From Geobacillus jurassicus NBRC 107829 (lineage in GTDB: Bacteria > Bacillota > Bacilli > Bacillales > Anoxybacillaceae): 52,981 nucleotides of DNA. The notes below the pieces were generated by a model. It did no database searches. It had not been told where the DNA came from and was given only the letters and a program-made list of their open reading frames with translations. Positions 37,833 through 48,486 of this stretch are shown piece by piece. Each line of letters begins with the position of its first letter. Within the stretch, counting starts at the first letter, position 1. Location: the NCBI RefSeq assembly GCF_001544315.1, contig NZ_BCQG01000023.1, forward strand, positions 1 to 52,981, written 5' to 3'. Made by a program: the position numbers and the translations under genes.

Positions 37833-37858
37833 CGCCGCAGCACGCCCCGCCGCCGGCG

Positions 37859-38038
37859 CTATTCCGTTTTTCCGGCCAGCTGCCGTTCCGCCCGTTCAAT
37901 CGCCAATCTTACCATGTTTCCTGCGTCTTTCGCGCGGATGGCGCCCCATCCCTCACGTTGCACGACATCGTAAAAGCCCAGCTCTTTCGCCAGCTCTTCC
38001 TTCAAGCGTTGCGACATAACCCCACGGCGTCGACCCAA
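37859..38038 (-). CDS. sspF: Small acid-soluble spore protein SspF, alpha/beta type
   Basis: Minor DNA-binding spore protein. 59 residues aligned to B. subtilis Ssp[21 protein letters not shown], then [14 protein letters not shown], the conserved SASP helices. The start is TTG (38036-38038), nine bases after AAGGGG; a longer ATG-initiated frame from 38092 has no family residues. The likely sigma-G promoter is about 110 bp upstream (38156-38185). Confidence 0.93.
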   Translation of the reverse strand: MGRRRGVMSQRLKEELAKELGFYDVVQREGWGAIRAKDAGNMVRLAIERAERQLAGKTE

Positions 38039-38155
38039 TGTCAGCAACCCCTTTCCATGTTCATTGGCGCTATGGCGTGAAACGTTTGGCAACCCACCGG
38101 CGCATCAACGAGCCGGCTTTGCAGTTGTCCGGGCAAAAGGCGGCTGCAGCAGTTT

Positions 38156-38185
38156 TAGTATGAAATGAAGAGGACGGCTTTATGT
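38156..38185 (-). promoter_or_regulatory. Candidate sigma-G promoter of sspF
   Basis: CATACTA (38156-38162), a perfect -10, with ACATA (38181-38185; consensus GCATA/GHATR) 18 bp upstream. The leader to the TTG start would be about 110 nt, longer than usual. Confidence 0.6.
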
Positions 38186-38201
38186 TCACCTATTTATGAC
38201 A

Positions 38202-38234
38202 AAACAAAAAGCAGCAAACAAATCTGTCTACTGC
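38202..38234 (-). terminator. Terminator after veg
   Basis: GCAGTAGACA/TGTTTGCTGC arms with a four-base loop (38211-38234), followed by TTTTTGTTTTG. The veg stop codon is inside the left arm. Confidence 0.75.
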
Positions 38235-38485
38235 CCCCCTGCTTGCTCATCGTCCCAAAACGTCAGCTTCACGGTTTCTGTCAATACGTCGGCGTAACTG
38301 AACGATACGCGTTCAAACGAATTCTCTTTCTGATCCAGCTCAATAACAAATACCGATGGATATGTTTCCGCCAAAATGCCGCAACGCTCAATCATTTTTC
38401 TGCGTCCGCCATTGGCCCGCAGCGTCAACCGTTTCCCGATATTCGAATCCAGCGTTTTTTTAATATCGGATAAAGTTTTTGGCAT
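38228..38485 (-). CDS. veg: Veg protein
   Basis: 85 residues, highly conserved in Bacilli: [20 protein letters not shown] and the [20 protein letters not shown] segment. Linked in B. subtilis to biofilm gene expression and germination; molecular role not settled. It is driven by two near-consensus promoters (38510-38577). Confidence 0.95.
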   Translation of the reverse strand: MPKTLSDIKKTLDSNIGKRLTLRANGGRRKMIERCGILAETYPSVFVIELDQKENSFERVSFSYADVLTETVKLTFWDDEQAGGQ

Positions 38486-38509
38486 TCGTCATCCACCTCA
38501 CTGTTTGCA

Positions 38510-38538
38510 ATTATAACAAAGATGGCGCCCAAAGTCAA
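38510..38538 (-). promoter_or_regulatory. veg promoter P2
   Basis: TTGACT (38533-38538), 17-bp spacer, TATAAT (38510-38515). Confidence 0.88.
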
Positions 38539-38547
38539 AAAATAAAG

Positions 38548-38577
38548 ATTATATCAGGGGATTTTTGCTTCTGTCAA
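38548..38577 (-). promoter_or_regulatory. veg promoter P1
   Basis: TTGACA (38572-38577), 18-bp spacer, TATAAT (38548-38553). Both hexamers perfect; 38 bp upstream of P2. Confidence 0.88.
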
Positions 38578-38655
38578 TGCATATTTTTCTACAATATCCT
38601 TCTTTTTATGTACGATGTGGAACTTTTTTGTAAAAAAATACGACGGACGTATAGA

Positions 38656-38685
38656 GAAAAACCGCCCATCAACTACGGCGGTTTT
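38656..38685 (-). terminator. Terminator overlapping the yabG stop
   Basis: AACCGCC/GGCGGTT stem (38661-38666 with 38677-38682 as core) then TTTTTCTC on the minus strand. The yabG stop TGA (38669-38671) is in the loop. Confidence 0.82.
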
Positions 38686-39568
38686 CCTCTCGATCCTCAA
38701 TGAGGCGAAACGGCATCCCAGTGCGGAGCACGCCTTTCGTTTCCACCCCGCCGAGCCCCTTTTCCCCGGTCAGCGTGTTGCGCAGCACATCCCATACGTC
38801 GATCGTTTCGGTAAAGGGGGTGAAGCTGAGGCGCGAAACGATGTAGACGGGATCAAGAGCGTGAATGTTCACCCGCGCCGGTGAACTTGCAAAATTTGCC
38901 CCAGCGCGGATGAGAGACTCAAAATGGGATTGGCAGGCGCCCGCGAAAATGATAAGTTGGTCCAAATGGGGCACTTTTTTGCGCGCCTCTTTCACCGTTT
39001 GCACAAAATGGCGCGAATGGCGGTACGCTTTTAACTCATGCACCTTTCCTTTCGATTTCGAATACGAATCATGCCCGGTGATGACTAAAATATCAGGGCG
39101 AAACTGCTCGATCCAGCAGCCGACTTTTTCCGGCATTTCGCTTTCCTCGCAGTAAATGCCGTGCACCGGCACGCCGATCCGCTCATACAAATCCATACAT
39201 TTGCGCAAATATAACGGGTCGCCGTCCAAATGGAGGACGCGCCCCGGAATTTGGAAAAAATCTTTCTCCACCCTGTATCCGCCGGTCGCCCGATATTCGA
39301 CTTTTTGCTTGATCGTTTGATAGTCTTGGCGAAAGAGACGGTACGATTGTTCGATCAGCTCGATTTCCCGCTTTTTCCGTTCCTGCTGCTCCCGCTCATC
39401 AATGACGACTAAATCGCTGCACGGAGCATCAGCGACGAGGCGCACATCTTCACCATACAAAATCGCTTCCCACTCGCCGTTTTTCTCTTTAATATCAATG
39501 ACCCGAAACAATACATCGCATTGGTAAGACTTGCGGGCGACAATATCGCCGATTTTAATGACGTCCAT
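38669..39568 (-). CDS. yabG: Sporulation-specific protease YabG
   Basis: Mother-cell protease that processes spore coat proteins during maturation. 299 residues, peptidase family U57: VITGHDSYSKSKG with the catalytic-type His, and FAGACQSHFESL with the catalytic-type Cys. The ATG has GGAG nine bases upstream; a GTG just before it is an alternative. A sigma-K promoter candidate is at 39604-39631. Confidence 0.94.
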   Translation of the reverse strand: MDVIKIGDIVARKSYQCDVLFRVIDIKEKNGEWEAILYGEDVRLVADAPCSDLVVIDEREQQERKKREIELIEQSYRLFRQDYQTIKQKVEYRATGGYRVEKDFFQIPGRVLHLDGDPLYLRKCMDLYERIGVPVHGIYCEESEMPEKVGCWIEQFRPDILVITGHDSYSKSKGKVHELKAYRHSRHFVQTVKEARKKVPHLDQLIIFAGACQSHFESLIRAGANFASSPARVNIHALDPVYIVSRLSFTPFTETIDVWDVLRNTLTGEKGLGGVETKGVLRTGMPFRLIEDREENRRS

Positions 39569-39603
39569 CACCGCTCACTCCATTGCATAATCGTTGTCAT
39601 CCA

Positions 39604-39631
39604 TACGATATGCACGCGCGGACAATAGGTG
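39604..39631 (-). promoter_or_regulatory. Candidate sigma-K promoter of yabG
   Basis: CATATCGTA (39604-39612) fits the sigma-K -10 CATAnnnTA exactly; an AC pair in CACC (39628-39631) sits 16 bp upstream as the -35. B. subtilis yabG is sigma-K controlled. Confidence 0.72.
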
Positions 39632-39678
39632 ATAGACGCCTGTTTTAACGGCTTTGCTTGATGGAAAGCCCGACCTCG

Positions 39679-39694
39679 TTTTTTTTTTTTTTTT
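39679..39694. repeat. Homopolymer of 16 T on the plus strand (A16 on the minus)
   Basis: Located between the end of ksgA and the yabG promoter. On the transcribed strand it is A16, so it cannot be the terminator of ksgA. A length this great in a GC-rich genome is unusual and prone to slippage. Confidence 0.9.
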
Positions 39695-39712
39695 GCAAAA
39701 CGTTTCGAGTTG

Positions 39713-41150
<1,438 letters not shown>

Positions 41151-41155
41151 CCTCT

Positions 41156-41201
41156 CATTGCAGAAACAACGGAATAGTCTCTTTTTCCTATTTCTGCAAT
41201 G
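41156..41201 (-). promoter_or_regulatory. Hairpin in the rnmV leader
   Basis: An 11-bp perfect inverted repeat, CATTGCAGAAA (41191-41201) with TTTCTGCAATG (41156-41166), encloses a smaller AATAG/CTATT stem. A strong AAAGGAGG (41202-41209) adjoins its 5' side. The right arm supplies ATG AGA GGA TGA, a three-codon frame whose TGA overlaps the rnmV ATG. The layout suggests translational or RNase control. Confidence 0.6.
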
Positions 41202-41355
41202 CCTCCTTTCCGGTAAAATTAAAAGTAAGGCGGATGATCTCGCCGCCAGTCGTTTCCCTTAATTATTTTTTCATTTCGCTGAAACTTTTTTCTGTTTGCG
41301 CCGTCTAATTTAACAGAAGTGGCGCGCACTGTCGCAACACAATGCCATTATAGCG

Positions 41356-41381
41356 AAAAAAAAGAGAGGGAAAAACCCTCC
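41356..41381 (-). terminator. Terminator after yabE
   Basis: GAGGG/CCCTC stem with TTTTT loop (41366-41380), then TCTTTTTTTT on the minus strand. Confidence 0.8.
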
Positions 41382-41403
41382 GCTTCGTTCTCCCATCGTA
41401 TCT

Positions 41404-42609
41404 CTATGGCAATACCCGTATTTTCACGCGCTTTCTGCCCCAACGAAACGCATCCGACCGTTCCGGGAAAAACACATCAATTTTATATCCACGGATGCCT
41501 GAGCCGGTGTCAGCGGCAATAGCATACCCGTATCCTTCCACATACACTTTCGACCCGAGGGGGATGATGGATGGGTCGACGGCGATCACTTTGACGGAAG
41601 GATTTTTACGCAAGTTGATGCCCGTGCTTGTTATGCCTGAGCAGCCTGCACAATAGGCGGTGTAGGCGGTGGCGGTGACGTAAAATTCCTTCGCGGCATG
41701 GTCCGAGCCGCGGGAGGACGGGCGGTCGGGCGCGGCAGCCGGGCGCACCGTTTTCGTGCCGATGGCGACAATGCGCGCCTTGCTTTCTTTTAACGTCTTC
41801 GCGGCGATCAGTGTGCGCGCCGTTTCTTTGCCGTTTTCCAACGTCACTTCGTACGTTTTTTGAACCTTCCCTTTTTCCCCAGGCTGAATGACGCGCCGCT
41901 CTCCTTTCGGCAATGAGTCATCCCGCTTTGTCACCACGGCAAAGTCGACGGGCTCTTCCACTACATCGGTGACTTTTTTTACTCGAATGACATGAATGGT
42001 CATTTGTTCTTTGACCGTTTCCTGCAAGGAGGGCTCTGTCCGATCGAGTTGACCTAGCTGAATCCCTTGCTGCTTCAAAAAGTCAGCGACCGTAGTCGAA
42101 GTTGTCCATGCCTGCTGTTGTTTACCGCCGACATTGACGCGAACCAGAAACGCCTTTTCAACACCGATGTCCATCCCTTTTTGAATTTTCGACGAAAGCG
42201 CCGGCGCCACTTTGTCATGCGGCCCGACCGCCACGTGCTGCGAGCGAAGCAGCTCCGCGACTGTATCGGCCGTCGTCCATATTTTCCTCTTTTTTCCATT
42301 AACGATCAACGTCACTTCCTTGCTCGCTTCCCAAACGATATGGAGATCGTCGGTGATCGGCGAATGCAGAGACGGATAAACATAATCTTCTTTGCGCGGT
42401 TGAATGTTTTGCTCCGCAAGCAGTTCTTTCACCGTTTTCGCATGAGTGCGAATCTCTTGTTTTTTTCCGTTGGCAATCAACGTCACATCATCTTTGGCCA
42501 TCTCATAGCCGGCAACCCCTGTCGTCGCAGAGATGGCGAGAAACCCACTCGCTGTAACGGTCACGTTTTTCCTCCATAAGTCCAGCCATTTCCTCCCGTT
42601 CGGCAACAT
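41404..42609 (-). CDS. yabE: YabE: DUF348-G5-3D cell-wall-active protein
   Basis: Secreted or membrane-anchored resuscitation-promoting-factor-like protein. About 401 residues: N-terminal membrane segment (NVTVTASGFLAISATTGVAG), three DUF348 repeats (VTLIANGKKQEIRTHAKTV, VTLIVNGKKRKIWTTADTV and a third at VRVNVGGKQQQAWTTSTTV), a G5 domain, and a C-terminal 3D domain with the catalytic-type Asp residues (VDPSIIPLGSKVYVEGYG, AADTGSGIRGYKIDVFF). It probably cleaves peptidoglycan. The ATG giving MLPNGRKW has AAGGAGG ten bases upstream. Confidence 0.92.
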   Translation of the reverse strand: MLPNGRKWLDLWRKNVTVTASGFLAISATTGVAGYEMAKDDVTLIANGKKQEIRTHAKTVKELLAEQNIQPRKEDYVYPSLHSPITDDLHIVWEASKEVTLIVNGKKRKIWTTADTVAELLRSQHVAVGPHDKVAPALSSKIQKGMDIGVEKAFLVRVNVGGKQQQAWTTSTTVADFLKQQGIQLGQLDRTEPSLQETVKEQMTIHVIRVKKVTDVVEEPVDFAVVTKRDDSLPKGERRVIQPGEKGKVQKTYEVTLENGKETARTLIAAKTLKESKARIVAIGTKTVRPAAAPDRPSSRGSDHAAKEFYVTATAYTAYCAGCSGITSTGINLRKNPSVKVIAVDPSIIPLGSKVYVEGYGYAIAADTGSGIRGYKIDVFFPERSDAFRWGRKRVKIRVLP

Positions 42610-42809
42610 CAGATGAACGCCTCCTTTTCCTCCGAAATTCCCCTCTCCCTCTAACATGTACGCGCGAGCACACTCTATTATGCAGAAAATTCAGTGAAAA
42701 AGGAAGGAAGACTTGTCGACAGACAATTGGCCCATTTTAGCCGAATTTGTAGAACTTTTTCATCTTCGCCCGTTTTTCGACAAGCCTCCTGACAATTCGA
42801 TGCCTAATT

Positions 42810-43580
42810 TTAGCGGTCGATAGCGAACAATTTTTTGGCATTTTCCGCCGTTGTTTCCGCTACTTCGGCAAAAGAAACGTTTTTGATCTCCGCGATCGCT
42901 TCGGCGACATATTTGACATAGCTCGGCTCATTTCGTTTGCCGCGGAAAGGGTGAGGCGTTAAATATGGACAGTCTGTTTCGATCAATAAATGGCTGAGCG
43001 GAATTTCCTTCGCCACTTCCTTCGGCTTTTTCGCGTTTTTAAACGTGACCGGTCCGCCGAGGGAAATGAGAAAATTCATGTCTATGCACTGTTTGGCCAC
43101 TTCGACGCTGCCGCTGAAGCAATGCATAATTCCGCCGACTTCGGCGGCGTTTTCCTCCTGCAAAATTTTTAAAATATCCGCCGTCGCCTCACGGTTATGA
43201 ATGATAATCGGCAGCTTCACCTTTTTGGCCAGCCGAATTTGCCGCCGGAACACCTCTTGTTGCACGTCTTTCGGCGATTGATCCCAATGGTAGTCAAGCC
43301 CCATCTCGCCGAGCGCCACAACTTTCGGGTGGGCGGCGAGCTGTTCAATCATCTGCAAGTCATCGTCCGTCATCTCGATCGCATCGACCGGGTGCCAGCC
43401 AACCGCCGCATAAATAAACGGATACCGCTCGGCCAGCTCGATCGCTCGGTCGATCGTCGGGCGGTCAAACCCAACGACGACAATGTGCGAAACCCCTTCA
43501 TCGCGGGCGCGTTCAATGACTTGTTCCAAATCTTCGTTGTATTGGACTGCATTTAAATGCGCATGCGTATCAAACAGCAT
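42810..43580 (-). CDS. tatD: TatD-family metal-dependent deoxyribonuclease
   Basis: 256 residues, TIM-barrel hydrolase: FDTHAHLNAVQY (metal-binding His pair), GEMGLDYHW, HNREA and ETDCPYLTPHP, the full TatD metal set. Called yabD in B. subtilis. It follows metS across a hairpin at about 43677-43702. Confidence 0.95.
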   Translation of the reverse strand: MLFDTHAHLNAVQYNEDLEQVIERARDEGVSHIVVVGFDRPTIDRAIELAERYPFIYAAVGWHPVDAIEMTDDDLQMIEQLAAHPKVVALGEMGLDYHWDQSPKDVQQEVFRRQIRLAKKVKLPIIIHNREATADILKILQEENAAEVGGIMHCFSGSVEVAKQCIDMNFLISLGGPVTFKNAKKPKEVAKEIPLSHLLIETDCPYLTPHPFRGKRNEPSYVKYVAEAIAEIKNVSFAEVAETTAENAKKLFAIDR

Positions 43581-43674
43581 ACGAATACCCTCTTTTCCAC
43601 TTTGATGTTAAGTGTAGCATAGAAATTGGTTACATACGTCACAATTCGTTAACATTTCCATTACAAAATGGCAA

Positions 43675-43702
43675 CAAGGAGGTGTCAAACGCGACACCCC
43701 CT
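43675..43702 (-). terminator. Hairpin after metS
   Basis: GGGGTGTC/GACACCTC arms (43679-43701) with a short loop follow the metS stop on the minus strand. The 3' flank CTTGTTGCC lacks a T run, so termination is uncertain. Confidence 0.5.
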
Positions 43703-43716
43703 CACCAGTCAAGCCG

Positions 43717-45690
<1,974 letters not shown>

Positions 45691-45707
45691 CTATTGAGCA
45701 CAAAAGC

Positions 45708-45735
45708 CCTCGTCCGGCGACGAGAGCGGTGTTAC
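45708..45735 (-). promoter_or_regulatory. T-box-like terminal hairpin in the metS leader
   Basis: On the minus strand AACACCGCTCTCGTC is followed by GCCG and GACGAGGGCTTTT, about 40 bp before the metS start. The order (ACCGC, CTCGTC stem, GACGAGGGC, short T run) resembles the 3' end of a T-box leader. No stem I or full T-box (AGGGTGGNACCGCG) is visible upstream, so it is either a relic or a simple hairpin. Confidence 0.4.
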
Positions 45736-45811
45736 TTCTATTTTACATAATTTTTTCATTCTACAAAAACATCTATTTCTCGCAGGCTGAAAAAATATAC
45801 TCTAACCTGCA

Positions 45812-45829
45812 AAAATATGGTCATATTTT
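45812..45829. promoter_or_regulatory. Perfect 18-bp palindrome between metS and abrB
   Basis: AAAATATG-GT-CATATTTT. A second, weaker hairpin GCAGG/CCTGC is at 45782-45810. Both lie upstream of metS and could be operators; the AT-rich region may also bind AbrB. Confidence 0.5.
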
Positions 45830-45964
45830 CAACAATTATTGCAAATTTGTTATATAGAGATAAGGTTTAGATGGACAATCTTACTCATTTTCTCCTTTCT
45901 CTCTAAACAAACTTTTTTTTGAAATAACAATATACATTTTTTTAAAATTTTACATATTAAAGGA

Positions 45965-45993
45965 TTGACGCTTAATGGAAACACTGATATGAT
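45965..45993 (+). promoter_or_regulatory. sigma-A promoter of abrB
   Basis: TTGACG (45965-45970), 17-bp spacer, TATGAT (45988-45993). The predicted start is near 46000. Confidence 0.82.
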
Positions 45994-46009
45994 TAGGGTG
46001 TAGGAAATT

Positions 46010-46034
46010 TGTCGAATATTGACGAATAACGACA
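46010..46034 (+). promoter_or_regulatory. Spo0A boxes in the abrB leader
   Basis: Two perfect 0A boxes, TGTCGAA (46010-46016) and TGACGAA (46020-46026), in tandem at about +10 to +26; a third weaker inverse copy is at 46028-46034. The same arrangement represses B. subtilis abrB when Spo0A~P rises. Confidence 0.88.
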
Positions 46035-46065
46035 AAAAACTTTCTTGCGGAGAGGAGAACAGACG

Positions 46066-46365
46066 ATGAAATCGACAGGAATCGTGCGTAAAGTCGATGA
46101 GTTGGGCCGCGTCGTCATTCCGATTGAGCTTCGCCGTACGCTGGATATCAACGAAAAAGATGCGTTGGAAATTTACGTCGATGATGACCGCATCATTTTG
46201 AAAAAGTATAAACCAAACATGACGTGTGTGGTCACTGGCGAAGTATCGGATGACAACTTCAAGTTGGCGGGCGGCAAAATCATTTTAAGCCGCGAAGGTG
46301 CAGAAATTTTGTTGCAGGAGATCCAACAGCATCTAGAAGCAGCCGCAGACAAAGAAAAAGAATAA
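46066..46365 (+). CDS. abrB: Transition-state regulator AbrB
   Basis: Global repressor of post-exponential genes. 99 residues: swapped-hairpin DNA-binding domain MKSTGIVRKVDELGRVVIPI to about 50, dimerising C-terminal domain. The ATG at 46066 follows GGAGAGGAGAACAGACG. It is the only plus-strand gene and is divergent from metS. SpoVT (26554) is its paralogue. The leader carries Spo0A boxes. Confidence 0.97.
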   Translation: MKSTGIVRKVDELGRVVIPIELRRTLDINEKDALEIYVDDDRIILKKYKPNMTCVVTGEVSDDNFKLAGGKIILSREGAEILLQEIQQHLEAAADKEKE

Positions 46366-46367
46366 AC

Positions 46368-46405
46368 AAAGAGTTTCTCTGGCTTCAGAGAAACTCTTTT
46401 TTTTC
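46368..46405 (+). terminator. Terminator between convergent abrB and rsmI
   Basis: AGAGTTTCTCT/AGAGAAACTCT stem (46370-46397) followed on the plus strand by eight or more T. The rsmI stop codon (46385-46387) lies within the hairpin; on the minus strand only a short TTTG follows. Confidence 0.9.
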
Positions 46406-47284
46406 TTGCTGTTGATGATACTGTTGATAAACGTCGCGTTTCGACATGTTTCGATCATTGGCCGCCTGTTTCACCGCCTCTTTGACGGAAAGACGGTGCT
46501 CACGAATATAATAATCGACATGTTCGACAAGCGAAAGCGGCTGCCACCAAGCCTCCTTTGGCTCTGATTCCGCCTCTTTCGCCCCTTCGACAATGAGGCA
46601 AAATTCACCCCGGATGTCATGTTCTTCCGCCCAGGCGACCGCTTCGCTTAAATCGCCGCGGATAAACTCCTCAAACCGTTTCGTCAGCTCGCGGCCAAGA
46701 GCGATGCGCCGATTGCCGAATATATCATACATGAGAGCGAGCGTTTCTTTCAGGCGGTGGGGCGCCTCATAAAAAATTAACGTCTCGGCCGCTGTTTTCA
46801 ACGACAGCAGCTGCTCTTTTTTTTCTTTTTTCGCCCGTTCCAAAAAGCCGACAAACAAAAAGCGGTTGGTCGGCAAACCGGAGGCGACAAGCGCTGTCAA
46901 TGCCGCGTTCGCTCCAGGAAGAGGGACGACGGGGCAGCGTTCGGCAAGCGCCGCCGCAATGAGTTCATAGCCGGGGTCGGAAATGCCGGGCATCCCGGCG
47001 TCGCTCACCAATGCCACCGTTTTTCCTTTCTTCAACCATTCGACAAGCTGCCGGCCGCTCGCGTATTTATTATGCTCGTGGTAGCTGACGAGCGGCGTAT
47101 GAATGTCGAAATGGGAGAGCAGCTTTTTCGTCTGCCTTGTGTCTTCGGCGGCGATGACGTCAGCTTCCTGAAGCGTCCTAACCGCGCGAAACGTCATATC
47201 CTCCAAATTGCCGATCGGCGTCGGCACGATGTACAGTGTCCCTTGCTCCGTTTGTTCGGTAAAACTTTTCTGCTGCCAAAGCAT
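46385..47284 (-). CDS. rsmI: 16S rRNA (cytidine-1402-2'-O)-methyltransferase RsmI
   Basis: Methylates C1402 in the 30S decoding centre. 299 residues, SPOUT-unrelated tetrapyrrole-methylase fold: GTLYIVPTPIGNLEDMTFRA, AAEDTRQTKKLL, LVSDAGMPGISDPG, FYEAPHRLKETL. It starts 14 bp after yabB, with no yazA gene between them (B. subtilis has one). Old name yabC. Confidence 0.95.
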   Translation of the reverse strand: MLWQQKSFTEQTEQGTLYIVPTPIGNLEDMTFRAVRTLQEADVIAAEDTRQTKKLLSHFDIHTPLVSYHEHNKYASGRQLVEWLKKGKTVALVSDAGMPGISDPGYELIAAALAERCPVVPLPGANAALTALVASGLPTNRFLFVGFLERAKKEKKEQLLSLKTAAETLIFYEAPHRLKETLALMYDIFGNRRIALGRELTKRFEEFIRGDLSEAVAWAEEHDIRGEFCLIVEGAKEAESEPKEAWWQPLSLVEHVDYYIREHRLSVKEAVKQAANDRNMSKRDVYQQYHQQQEKKEFL

Positions 47285-47298
47285 CCTTGTCCGCCCCT

Positions 47299-48048
47299 TT
47301 AAGATGAAATAATGCCATATAAGATACGCTTCGTCTCCTCGGTATATTCGTTATTCTCATCATACACGACAAGCGGAGGCAACACTTTTAAGTCCGGGCT
47401 TGCATCTTTTGTCCCTTCAATTAAAATCATGTTCGCCTCTTTGCCCGCTTTCGGGTACACAAAGCGGAGCCGTTTCGGCTCAAGACGGTATTGGCGCATG
47501 AGCGTCACAAGGTCAAGCAGCCGCCCGGGCCGGTGGACGAACGCCGCCTTCCCTCCTTGCTTCAACAGCTGGCTGCTGACGCGAATCACATCCTCTAGCG
47601 TACAATAAATTTCATGGCGGGCGATGGCGATATGTTCATTTTTGCTCAGCTCGTCTTTGCCGGCCGTTGGAAAATACGGAGGATTGCACGTGACGACATC
47701 GTACCGGCTGTAACCGATCCGCTGCGGCGCTTCTTTAATGTCGCCGTGTATGATCTCGATTTGTCCTTCAAGCCCGTTGTATTGCACACTCCGCCTCGCC
47801 ATGTCACAAAGCCGTTCTTGAATTTCGATGCCGATGATCGTCCCTTTTGTTCGCCGGCTCAATAAGAGGGGAATCACCCCGTTGCCCGTACACAAATCGA
47901 CGATCTGGCCTTTTTGAATCGGCATATAAGCAAAATGGGCAAGAAGCACGGCATCAAGGGAAAAGGAAAACACAGACGGACTCTGAATGATGCGGAGCTC
48001 TTCGTTGAACAAGTAATCGAGCCGTTCATCTTCATACAATTCCACCAT
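47299..48048 (-). CDS. yabB: tRNA1(Val) adenine-37 N6-methyltransferase-like YabB
   Basis: 249-residue SAM methyltransferase: [16 protein letters not shown] (motif I) and the N6-adenine signature CNPPYFP. Similar to TrmN6/YfiC. GGAGGATCGTGCGTC precedes the ATG. It follows yabA across a terminator (48068-48096), so it should have its own promoter or rely on read-through. Confidence 0.9.
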   Translation of the reverse strand: MVELYEDERLDYLFNEELRIIQSPSVFSFSLDAVLLAHFAYMPIQKGQIVDLCTGNGVIPLLLSRRTKGTIIGIEIQERLCDMARRSVQYNGLEGQIEIIHGDIKEAPQRIGYSRYDVVTCNPPYFPTAGKDELSKNEHIAIARHEIYCTLEDVIRVSSQLLKQGGKAAFVHRPGRLLDLVTLMRQYRLEPKRLRFVYPKAGKEANMILIEGTKDASPDLKVLPPLVVYDENNEYTEETKRILYGIISS

Positions 48049-48067
48049 GACGCACGATCCTCCATTG

Positions 48068-48096
48068 AAAAAAATAACCTTTCCGAAACGGAAAGG
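48068..48096 (-). terminator. Terminator after yabA
   Basis: CCTTTCCG/CGGAAAGG stem with a short loop (48078-48096), then TTATTTTTTT on the minus strand. Confidence 0.85.
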
Positions 48097-48108
48097 GTGG
48101 CGCTGCCT

Positions 48109-48471
48109 TTAGTTTTTGTTCAAAAACGACAAGCAAAACAAACAATCGCCCTCGGTGCGAACGCTTCCGTAATGGATGTGACAAATATGAAACCCTTCTT
48201 GGTAAAGGCGGGCTAAATTGTCATACCCTTCGCCAATGTCGATGAGTTTTTTGCCATGTTTGGCCCCTTTTCGTTTGCCTTCTTCCCATGCTTCTGACAA
48301 TTGTTCAAGCCGACGGCGCAAATGAGCATTTTCGATTTGCAGCTGGTGATTCTCTTCTAACAGCTCCGTTACGCGCTGTTTCAGCTGCACGAGCTCGCGG
48401 TAAAAATAACTAAGTTGCTCTTCCATATTGGCCACTGATCGAAACACTTCTTTTTTATCTACTTTTTCCAC
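48109..48471 (-). CDS. yabA: Initiation control protein YabA
   Basis: Inhibits DnaA at oriC through DnaN. 120 residues: N-terminal leucine-zipper coiled coil (about 15-65, [20 protein letters not shown]), variable linker, C-terminal zinc-binding domain [20 protein letters not shown] with CLFCLSF. Start is GTG at 48471, after GGGGTGGGG; another GTG at 48480 is possible. Immediately downstream of ricT. Confidence 0.95.
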   Translation of the reverse strand: MEKVDKKEVFRSVANMEEQLSYFYRELVQLKQRVTELLEENHQLQIENAHLRRRLEQLSEAWEEGKRKGAKHGKKLIDIGEGYDNLARLYQEGFHICHIHYGSVRTEGDCLFCLSFLNKN

Positions 48472-48486
48472 TGGCCCCACCCCAAA

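Noticed and set aside
39679-39694. The T16 run as a terminator for ksgA
   Set aside because: It is T on the plus strand and A on the transcribed minus strand, so it cannot give a U-tract.
42658-42809. Cyclic-di-AMP (ydaO-type) riboswitch upstream of yabE
   Set aside because: Such switches occur upstream of some resuscitation-factor genes, but this gap is only about 150 bp and shows none of the expected conserved blocks. A single 0A-like box (42776-42782) is seen but isolated.
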